Assembly (NCBI GenBank): GCA_958295665.1 | Contig: OY282559.1 | Coordinates: forward strand, 266,328,057-266,392,056 | Reading direction: 5' to 3' | DNA: 64,000 nucleotides | Source of the DNA: Tipula vernalis | Lineage: Eukaryota; Arthropoda; Insecta; Diptera; Tipulidae | Shown here: in pieces, positions 56,551-64,000 of the stretch | How the letters are laid out: each line of letters starts with the position of its first letter | Numbering within the stretch: position 1 is the stretch's first letter | Translations under genes and position numbers: made by a program | Notes under the pieces: model-generated | What the model was told of the DNA's origin: nothing | What the model saw: only the letters and a program-made list of their open reading frames with translations | Database searches by the model: none

Positions 56551-56612
56551 ATCTGTGGCAGCGAAAGTGTTAAATTAAAGTACACCATGACAATTTAAAA
56601 AACGGTCACTAT

Positions 56613-56760
56613 CAAGATAATAGAGTACAAGGTAATATATTGCGCATACGTCAAAAAATTACAAAAAGAACAAATTTCCAACATGGCGGCGCGTGCGACG
56701 ATAGATTTGTGTTTACTTTTTGTGTTTCATTGTTTAAGTTTTTGTTTAATATGTTCCTGA
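56613..56760 (+). repeat. Left terminal inverted repeat of P-like element
   Basis: Begins CAAGATAATAGAGTAC, then AAGGTAATATATTGCGC. Around 56681 it has CAACATGGCGGCGCGTGCGA and later TTTGTGTTTACTTTTTG. The same order of motifs is found inverted at the right end. Confidence 0.8.
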
Positions 56761-57426
56761 ATTAAAGTAAATCAAATTTATTTAGTTGTGACTTTTAGAT
56801 CTTATTTGAATGTAGCGAAAAAATAAATATACTTATATGTTTGTGTTCCTGATATTTGTTAATAGGTTATATTGACGTTTATCTTGAGTCCGTTAAAAGT
56901 GAAAAACAAAAATATTTCCTTTCAAATTTTTTTTATTTAAATTCAATAAAATTTATTTAGTAATGGTTTAAGATAATGTGTGTTTGTAGGTAATCAGCTA
57001 TTATGGTGGAGTTTTCTTTTTTTTGTGATTTTTTAATTAATAATATCAATTTTGTAATCCAGTATGGAGTTTGATGTGCTATCAGCGTACAGAAAATTTC
57101 TTCCTTAGTGGTGTTTCAGTAAATGAAGTATTTCAACAAATGGAATAATTAAAATAGATTTTTTTTTATTATGAAATTGTTTTATTCGATTTTCTTGTTC
57201 GTTTTCTATTGTTATTCTATTATTTGGAGATTTAGGTGCTTAATTCTAAAAAACATTCTAGATCGGAAAAAAATTTCCTTAATATTTTGATCACAGGCGA
57301 TATCCGCTGTTAGCTCTGTTAATGTTTTTATATAATTTGGACGAAATATAATATATTCCCCGTTAAAATTTTTAAAAATTGATTTCATTTTTTCCATGTA
57401 TTTCATTAGTTCATCCATTGGTTTTT

Positions 57427-59790
57427 TCAGGGAAATGATGTATCTTCTGGCGTGTTGAAGACCAAATTATCAACCACTAGGTTTGGATTTTTTAACCTGT
57501 GGCAAATATACCCTGTAGAGATTCCAATTCGTCGACATCGTCTGTTGTATTTAAATTGGAGGTTCAGCAAGTTGCTACTTAAATCGGTGGCAGAATCTAA
57601 ACCTGGTGTATCATCAACCATGGTATTGCCATCTAGTGATAGGCTACCTTCATTTCGGCCAAGAATATATGAACGCAGCCTGTACATAAATTCCAGACGA
57701 TCTGGATGATCGTGGAGACCACCTTTGGACCGAATGACCCCAAAAAAATTTTCAAGCACATCTTGGTTGAGTCTATAGGTCAACAAATAGGACACGTTAT
57801 GATGTGTTGATTTTAAGTCGTCATCCAGCAATTTTAGCGAATTATTAGTCATAATCATAATTATACCTATAAAAAAACAATTAGTACAAACTTCTACATT
57901 TGTCTATATTAGAGGAGTACCTTTTTGGAAGGGCATCATGTTCAACTTTCCCTTGACGCGCATTTTGAACATTACTTCGCTCATTTTCTCCACAATTTCA
58001 AGTTGAAGAGGTTCCGAAAGACCAACTCCTTGAACTCGCTTCCGGCTATCTTTGTATGGCACTCTCACATTCAAGCAGTCGAACCAATAATTCACCTAAA
58101 ATTTGATATAAATTTGTATTTCTAAAAAAATCATTTCAAATATATACAATATTTACCTGTTTAAAAAACTCAGAACATTTGAGCCAATTTTTTGAAGTGA
58201 GTTCTCCCAAACTACCAGCCCGAAAAATTGCACTCGAGACCGTGTGCGAAAAAAGTTTTGTTGCCAGTTTCACTTATGACGCTCGGCACCTCTTACTTTT
58301 AAATTTGTGGCCGATATTTTGTAAGCTACAGTTAAGTCGGATATATTATTGGTTTTTGCGATAAGTTCTTCTATGACTGTTTTATCAAATAATTCTCCAT
58401 CAATCACAAAACCTTCATGATCTACGAAATTATTTCGGATCAGTTTTATGAGATGCGGCACATCAGTGAAAACATAAATTCTTTTATTTGGATTCGATGG
58501 ATTTTTAAAGAAAGGAGCTGTGACGGTTCTTTTTAAATCGCGTAATAATCCCTGATTTGTTTGATTTGTACCCCCCCCCCCCCCTAGATCACACGTCATT
58601 GCTGCTACGTGGAATCCGCAGTCATGGACGGTATTTATAACTTTATATAGTATATTCTCCGCCATTTTTTGGTCGAATTCATAATAAATTGGCTGCGTCC
58701 AGTTGCCAAACAACCCACGTATCATTGCAACCTGTACATATCTTGCCGCTTTTAAAGTTTCGTCTTTTCTTTTATCAAAAACGATTTTTTCTTTCACCTT
58801 CATCTCATCGAATGAAAGCACACACATTTTTTCGATCTCCTTCATATCAAGCATTTTCATTATTTTCACAACACACTGCAAAATCCCAGGATACACATCT
58901 ATTTTGGCGCACCACTTTTGGAGAGTTATTGCTGCTGGAAGTGGATATTTTTTCTTCAACAGCAACCGGTATGCTCTTGGGTCGGCAGCGTGTATTGCTA
59001 TTGCATTAGCAATATCCTCCGATGTCCATTTGTTACGCTTTTCAGAGCATTCCAACCTCTTTAATTGACCACTAGAGAAAATGTTGCTAATGTTAAGTAG
59101 TTTATTTTCGCGCTTGAACATTTCTGTTTTTAATTTTATGTTCTCATTTTGCAATCTGGAAAATTAAAGTAAATTTGGTTTATATTATATTTTAGCTGAA
59201 AACATTATTATTTCAAGAAATATATTTCACTTACTGTGTATATGAGGGAATAATTGCATCGGTTTGCATACTTCTATTGATGCGGAATGGTGTAGTTGGT
59301 TCTGCTTTTTCCGGTAAATTGTCAGAGTCGGTTTGTGTACTACAATCTACATTGTAAACAGTCGTTAATTTTGAACCTTCAAACGTCGGGTGCTCCTCGA
59401 ATTAATCGTATAAGAACAGATTAAATGGCGAATATTCCAAAATATATTATTTAACCTTACCTTGATTGCACAGCTCGTTTCTGGATTCTTGCACTGCGCG
59501 GTGATATAGTGTCTTCGATTGGCAACAACAGTGATGGGACCACGTTTGGCTTAAGTCGCTTTATTTTTATTATTTGGTGTTGCTCGTACACCAGATTTAT
59601 CGCAACAAAATCATTCGCGTTAAAATGATTGGAACAAATTCGAGCAGATTTAACGCTGAATTTGTCTGTTCTTTGGCATAAAAACACCCACCGTTTACAC
59701 AAATTATTATCTTTAGGGAACGAGTGAAACGATATTTTACGACCCTTTACTGAATGCATTACACCCGAAAATAGCACAGTGCCATTATTA
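57427..59790 (-). pseudogene. P-element/THAP9-like transposase, five exons, frameshifted
   Basis: Minus-strand exons: about 59790-59461 (THAP domain), 59395-59235, 59155-58157, 58095-57921 and 57866-57427, with GT..AG introns of 65, 79, 61 and 54 nt. THAP features are C-A-I-F-G-C (59778-59761, in another frame), ISFHSFPKD, RWVFLCQR, ICSNHF and LKPNVVPSL. Exon 3 opens with a coiled coil (LQNENIKLKTEMF) and has CVLSFDEMKV, CDLGGGGGTNQ and FTDVPHLIKLIRNNF (D-x-x-H-x-x-K-x-x-R-N). Exon 5 has LNQDVLENFFGVIRSKGG, a hallmark of P transposases. Frame problems: in THAP near 59745, at the exon 1/2 join, at about 58273, and perhaps near 57440, where a second frame extends to 57212. Joins 2/3, 3/4 and 4/5 are in phase. 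Confidence 0.88.
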
Positions 59791-59831
59791 ATGTAGTTTA
59801 AACTAAAAAAAAATAATAAAGTTCTCAATTT

Positions 59832-60110
59832 TGAGGAAAATAGTTTTTTTCGCTACAAACACAAACAAAACGTCAATCTTATCAATTAAAACTCACAGGA
59901 ACACAAATTTTTTAGCAAAATAGTTTTTTTCACTAAATACAACAATCACACCACAATCTTGTCCTTAACTATTAAAAAACATCACGAAACACAATATTTT
60001 GAGGAAAATAGTTTTTATCACTACAAACAAACAAACTTGAAACACAATATAAACACTAATTTTATCAATTAAAAAATCACCGAAACTCAAAAATTTTAAC
60101 AAAATAGCCT
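59832..60110. repeat. Tandem ~85-bp repeats inside P-like element
   Basis: GAGGAAAATAGTTTTTTTCG (about 59833), AGCAAAATAGTTTTTTTCAC (59915), GAGGAAAATAGTTTTTATCAC-like (60000) and AACAAAATAGCC (60097) mark four diverged units spaced 82-97 bp apart. They lie upstream of the transposase gene, between it and the terminal repeat, where promoter or enhancer sequence of the element would be. Confidence 0.75.
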
Positions 60111-60169
60111 TTTTTAAATACACAAGCATATTCTAGTCGTCACTATTCAATAATATTTATTGCATTTTA

Positions 60170-60331
60170 ATTAAAAACTAATCCAAATAAAAATGTAAAC
60201 AATGAAAACATGAAAATGAACACAAACTATATGATCGCACGTTCCGCCATGTTTGTCGAATTTTAACAGATGCGCAGAAAAAGACGAAAATGAAATCGCG
60301 GAGTATATTACCTTTACTCTATAATATCTTG
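60170..60331 (-). repeat. Right terminal inverted repeat of P-like element
   Basis: Read on the minus strand it begins CAAGATATTATAGAGTA, then AAGGTAATATACTCCGCG, and further in AACATGGCGGAACGTGCGAT and TTTGTGTTCATTTTCATG. It pairs with the left end with small indels. Confidence 0.8.
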
Positions 60332-60432
60332 GGTCACTATGATAAAATGTATTTCAAAATTCAATGCTCCAGTGTGGAAACACAAAATGGAACTATTTCT
60401 TATTAATTTACGAAATTTATTTCAACAAAAGT

Positions 60433-60508
60433 GATATTATCCACTCGGAATAATGTCCCACTCGGCTATCGCCTCGTGGGTGCAAACTTATCCCTCATGG
60501 ATAATATC
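60433..60508. repeat. Nested palindrome
   Basis: GATATTATCCA (60433) is matched by TGGATAATATC (ending 60508). Inside is the near-palindrome CCCACTCGGCTATCGCCTCG followed by TGGG. This stretch is far more GC-rich than its surroundings. It may be an end of a further DNA transposon interrupted by the MITE at 60528. Confidence 0.7.
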
Positions 60509-60527
60509 TCGTTTTGCTCACTAGTAC

Positions 60528-60861
60528 CACAGTAGAAAGATTAACCAGAATAGACATTGCGTGGATCATATTTTTTTTCATCTTACCTTCTTTTTTGGAC
60601 ATTGAAGTATAATTTCGAATATTATGAATTTTTTGAATATTTAATACAAATTACGCTGTCAAAACAAAACTTGTCATATAATTTCACTAACTATACTGTT
60701 TAAGATTCTTAATTTTTATTATTTCAAATAAAAACCAGTAAACCAAAGAATACATAACCCAACTTTCTCTTACCTTCGGCAAATCAAGGTCAAAAAAATG
60801 AGTCCAAATTTGTCCATACAAAAACAGCGTTATGACTGTTCTGGTTAATCTTTCTTCTGTG
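60528..60861. mobile_element. MITE with 7-bp TSD
   Basis: CTAGTAC precedes (60521-60527) and follows (60862-60868) the unit. The ends CACAGTAGAAAGATTAACCA and (reverse complement of the right end) CACAGAAGAAAGATTAACCA are inverted repeats that continue through GAA-AG-CAT. The unit is 334 bp and non-coding. Seven to eight base target sites are compatible with hAT or P-type transposases; the source is unknown. Confidence 0.85.
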
Positions 60862-60876
60862 CTAGTACCATAAATA

Positions 60877-60895
60877 ACTCAGTGAAGCACTGAGT
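60877..60895. repeat. Perfect short hairpin
   Basis: ACTCAGTG-AAG-CACTGAGT forms an 8-bp stem with a 3-nt loop, right next to the MITE target site. It may belong to the same host element as the palindrome at 60433. Confidence 0.7.
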
Positions 60896-60899
60896 AAAG

Positions 60900-63230
60900 A
60901 ATTATATCTGCCAATGGCCACGTTGCTCACATAATGTTGTTATCAGAACAAAAGATAAAAATCTTCAGAAAATGAATTAAAAACATTATTAATGAGTACC
61001 GTAATAACTTAAATTCCTAAAGATTTTTAACTGTAATCGAGAAATGAATCATATGGAAACTACCGGAGCAGCCTCTGAAAGATCGAGGATGAAAGATGGC
61101 GAACAAGATTTTGTTTGCTGTTGAACACCCCGCATTTCGAAATAGTGTATGTATAATTAATTTTATAAGCTTGCGATTTGGGAGCTAGATGGCAAATTTT
61201 TAAAAACCCCTGACGTCATTTAAGGACTGCCCCTGCTCAATATAACGGGAAATTATTGTATAAAATGTAAATGGTGGGTATGATGACGTGAACATTCATT
61301 AACATTGGGGGAAAGGTATCGTTTTGTTAAAACGTGAAAGCAATTACATACCTGAAATACAGAAGAAAGTCATATCGCGTTAATATTGTGCCATATCTCC
61401 GGGAAGTGTACAACATTTCTATTAAATAAATTTTATTTCTTTTATGCTATTTACTTACATCACGTTTTGCACATAATTTTCCACCAGCTAAAATTAATAA
61501 TAACCCCAAAATAAAAAACAGATGAAGTGTTAATGATAAATGCCTTATTGGTCTACCAACAAAAAAAAAAAAAAAAAGAAAACAAAAACCACAAAACCAA
61601 TTTGATGTTCGCAAATTACTTACAAGAATATTACCGTTTATTACGTACTGAGAGAAAGAGAGATAGAAAGGGAACATATCGTGTAGCGAATGTTGTGGAA
61701 TTTTGCTACCGCAATAATGGTAAAATATTATTTACCACCTGGGGGATGGTTTTATTATTGTTACCAAAAATACGATGCCGAGTATATATTGTAATTTACT
61801 TATATGTCCTTTTTGTAGGTACTTATATATATTTTGATATGACACATAGCCACCTAACCTTCAAGGCTAAGATTTTTGTTAACCGAAAGCAAAATGAAAA
61901 ATATTTAAAGGTTGTGGTGGATAAATATGACGTAAGTAATAATTGATTTAATGCTGTATAAACGTCTTAATTTTTATCGTACATTATCCATCGTCTGCCT
62001 ATCTCTTTTACACAACTAACTGTACTATGTACAAGAAAATTACACAATTTAACAGAACAAAAAAAAATGTTAATAAAAATTCTTTAATATCATTACCATT
62101 CTGTCTTGAATTGTATGTACATTTTCTTAAAAACAATATCATAAAAAGATATAAAATCGGTCAATGCAAGAATCCCGCTTATAGCCACACGATACTTGTA
62201 TTTTGTTGTGTGCAATACAAAAACTGGAAATGAAAATAATCTCGTTTTAACTGTAATTTTGTTTACTCATGTTTTGTTTACGTCTTCATTTTCAGCTTAT
62301 TATTCTTCCTCCATGTCTTTTCTTGGCTTGGTATTTGTTTTTAAGTTTTGTTTTTTTATAACTTGGTGTTCTTACTCGTTTTTTATTTTTTATTTTGAAT
62401 TAGATGATGTTTTGGTATAATTTTCTTGTTTTTTGTGCTAATAAATAAGAGAAAATGTCATGGATGATGATGATGCTGGTAAAATATTTAAATGCTTGAC
62501 ATTAAATATTTTATTAATGGTCTAAGTTACTTAGGTAGAGAGATATGGATACAAAATGTATAAAACGTGTGAGTGGCTGTGTATTTGCTGCGTGGAAAAT
62601 GTTTTCGCCTACCGTCGTGACTCGATTTTTTTTTTTTTTTTATAAATTATATTTCAGAAAATTGAAAGTGCCTGGTAAGCTGTTTGTTGTTTTGGTTTTG
62701 GTTAATAAATTGATGTCGTATTACAATATTTTTGTTAAACATATTAAAATAACGGGTTTATTTTTTTCTTACAGATTTGCATCAGGACAAAAACTGTGGA
62801 TATTTGGCCTGATCTAATTGATAAATTCATTAAAAATGTAAGTACTTACATTTCAAATTCTCTAATACTGTCACAACCTTAGGTGTCCTTACATTATTAT
62901 AAATTACGTTATCAAATAAATTTGTCAAGAAAATAATCGTAACATAAATGACAAATTGTGTTTCTCTTTTGTATACAATATGATTGTAATTTATTAGATG
63001 GATTTTGTGCTGGAAAGATAACGGAATATTTTTGTTCAAGTACCCCTTTTTTCATATCGCAAAAGATGATTACCATTCAACGTTCGTTTTTGGTAGTAAT
63101 CTCTTGAATGGAAATTTCTTAAAGGTGTCTTATTGTGTGCGTGCTTATAATTGAATTACATTGAGAATAATGAAAACTTAATTAAACTTAAATAATTTTG
63201 ATAAAACTTAATCAATCTTTACACGATTAA
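60900..63230. other. AT-rich region, no gene recognised
   Basis: Frames up to 139 codons exist (61527-61946) but begin in an A-run, are full of Tyr, Ile and Lys, and match nothing. A-run at 61560-61577 and T-run at 62627-62641. A slightly GC-richer patch near 61060-61110 has no context. Confidence 0.5.
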
Positions 63231-63239
63231 TATTAATGT

Positions 63240-63430
63240 CATTACTGTAACAAAAATATGTAACCTTGCATAGTATACTCATCTTGGTAAATAGAAACCT
63301 AGTAGGTATGTATGGAAAACGTTGTTATATTGAATAAAAAATAAATGCGCATCACTCTTGTGCTAACCTTAAAACGTATCTAATACTTTTATCATTATCT
63401 AACTATAACCGGTATAATTATGATATTACA
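63240..63430 (+). repeat. Probable 3' part of a gypsy 5' LTR
   Basis: The segment ends in TTACA immediately before a primer binding site and contains AATAAAAAATAAATG near 63334, a possible polyadenylation signal. The LTR start could not be placed, and its partner LTR lies beyond the window. Confidence 0.45.
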
Positions 63431-63440
63431 TGGTGTCAGA
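63431..63440 (+). other. Primer binding site, tRNA-Leu type
   Basis: TGGTGTCAGA matches the complement of a tRNA 3' end reading TCTGACA-CCA, as used by many Ty3/gypsy elements (tRNA-Leu type). It sits 140 bp before the gag start, right after the LTR-like TTACA. Confidence 0.65.
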
Positions 63441-63580
63441 CAATTTATCAATATAATAAATTAATGCCGTTATAGTGCAACAAAAATTATATAAGTTAAT
63501 TAGTCAACAACTGTCGAAAATATAGTGTTGACTGAATTATAGTTAATAATTCAAGTGAGGAAAATCCAGAACATTCCAAC

Positions 63581-64000
63581 ATGGCCACCAACTCGAATAG
63601 TGTATCGATACGCAGCATAAAGCCACTAATTTTTAATGAAAATATTGCTCGAGACTGGAAGAATTGGATACAAATATTTAAATGGCATTCAGTAGCTACG
63701 GGTTTAGAAACTAAAGCTGAGGAAATTCGAATAGCTACATTAATGGCGTCGATTGGATTGGATGCAGTAAATGTGTGCAACACGTTTAACCTCACGGATG
63801 ATGAAAGCAAATCGTATAACGCAATAGTCGCTAAATTCGAGACATATTTTACACCTAAAAGGAATGTAATATATGAAAGATATTCATTTAATAGAATGCA
63901 ACAACAAGATGGCGAAACGATAGATGAGTTTGTTACTAAAATCAAGGCTCAAGCAATACTTTGTGAGTATGATACGTTAGCTGATACTCTCGTCCGAGAC
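63581..64000 (+). CDS. Ty3/gypsy gag, 5' part, runs off window
   Basis: An uninterrupted frame starts at ATG 63581 (MATNSNSVSIRSIKPLIFNE) and is still open after 140 codons at the window edge. The blocks ARDWKNWIQIFKWHSVATGL, SYNAIVAKFETYFTPKRNVI, RYSFNRMQQQDGETIDEFV and ILCEYDTLADTLVRD follow the gag capsid pattern of Ty3/gypsy elements (F-x-x-R-x-Q-x-x-G-E-x-I-D-x-F-V). No stop or shift is present, unlike every other retroelement here, so this copy may be young. gag forms the particle that holds element RNA; pol and the 3' LTR would lie beyond 64000. Confidence 0.85.
   Translation, partial: MATNSNSVSIRSIKPLIFNENIARDWKNWIQIFKWHSVATGLETKAEEIRIATLMASIGLDAVNVCNTFNLTDDESKSYNAIVAKFETYFTPKRNVIYERYSFNRMQQQDGETIDEFVTKIKAQAILCEYDTLADTLVRD

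Larger units (their letters stand above)
53840..56569 (+). mobile_element. piggyBac-like transposon, complete ends, TTAA flanks
   Basis: TTAA lies at 53836-53839 and 56570-56573. The ends CACGTTCGCTGCCGCA and TGGCAGCGAAAGTG are inverted repeats (14 bp, two mismatches). The 2,730-bp unit encodes a plus-strand transposase with one intron and carries arrays of a CATCATGCA-containing repeat in inverted orientation near both ends. TTAA flanks, DDD motifs and size fit piggyBac. The transposase has one nonsense codon and one frameshift, so this copy is probably non-autonomous yet could be mobilised if transposase came from elsewhere. Confidence 0.9.
56613..60331 (-). mobile_element. P-element/THAP-like transposon with intact ends
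   Basis: GGTCACTAT directly precedes (56604-56612) and directly follows (60332-60340) the unit, an 8-9 bp target duplication. The left end CAAGATAATAGAGTAC and right end (reverse complement) CAAGATATTATAGAGTA continue with AAGGTAATATA in both. Similarity extends inward to an AACATGGCGG segment and beyond, so the inverted repeats are about 130 bp with small indels. The 3,719-bp unit encodes, on the minus strand, a five-exon THAP plus P-element-type transposase. Size, ends and gene content fit an autonomous P-like element that has decayed slightly. Confidence 0.9.

Noticed and set aside
58689..59068. Plus-strand frames of 106 and 121 codons
   Set aside because: They are antisense shadows of exon 3 of the P-like transposase.
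61527..61946. 139-codon plus-strand frame
   Set aside because: It starts in an A-run, has AT-driven composition and no recognisable domain or neighbours.
63496..63945. 149-codon minus-strand frame
   Set aside because: It is antisense to a clear gypsy gag frame on the plus strand.

Overview
The window looks like intergenic or intronic DNA of a eukaryote, almost certainly an insect. It is strongly AT-rich, full of simple repeats, and nearly all recognisable coding sequence belongs to transposable elements typical of arthropods: piggyBac, P/THAP, hAT, mariner, BEL/Pao, Ty3/gypsy and APE-type LINEs. Introns inside two transposase genes are 54-79 nt with GT..AG ends. Flank texture (ACGTATGTATATA, GAGTACGAGTAT type words) suggests a fly, but this is an inference. 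No bacterial-style operon, rRNA gene or CRISPR array is visible. The only possible host coding pieces are a 116-codon minus-strand frame at 16.3-16.6 kb and a 45-nt exon-like segment at 1.7 kb.

Layout: 0-5.5 kb is gene-free with a large TGGTGA hexanucleotide array. 5.5-10.5 kb is a chain of minus-strand relics: piggyBac C-terminus, LINE, BEL/Pao (gag-PR-IN, RT deleted), mariner. 11.9-15.6 kb has two old LINE relics. 15.6-16.2 kb has two direct copies of a ~140-bp repeat with a tRNA-like half and, overlapping it, hammerhead-ribozyme-like core bases. 19.5-20.3 kb is a hAT deletion derivative with perfect 8-bp target duplication. 21.1-23.8 kb is a 5'-truncated LINE; 24.0-24.8 kb a mariner relic; 25.3-26.7 kb a gypsy RNase H-integrase fragment; 26.8-27.2 kb a LINE RT fragment. 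27.7-30.5 kb is a minus-strand piggyBac relic split by a 755-bp hAT-type MITE. 31.8-34.8 kb is the longest LINE. 38.1-39.0 kb is an RTE-like LINE relic. 39.9-43.9 kb is a BEL/Pao element with two short near-identical LTR pieces, interrupted by a 226-bp TTAA MITE whose ends match the piggyBac relic at 30.5 kb.

45.9-47.1 kb has two inverted-repeat MITEs, and 47.35-47.7 kb a second TGATGG microsatellite. 53.0-60.9 kb is a dense island of DNA transposons: two MITEs, a 2,730-bp piggyBac-like element flanked by TTAA, then after only 30 bp a 3,719-bp P-element/THAP-like transposon with 9-bp direct flanks and five exons, then a 334-bp MITE with 7-bp target duplication. The window ends in the intact start of a Ty3/gypsy gag with a tRNA-Leu type primer binding site.

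The elements do not form a pathway; they record successive insertions. The most complete and probably youngest units are the piggyBac-like and P-like elements at 53.8-60.3 kb. Each retains its ends, its target duplication and its catalytic motifs, but carries a few stops or frameshifts.
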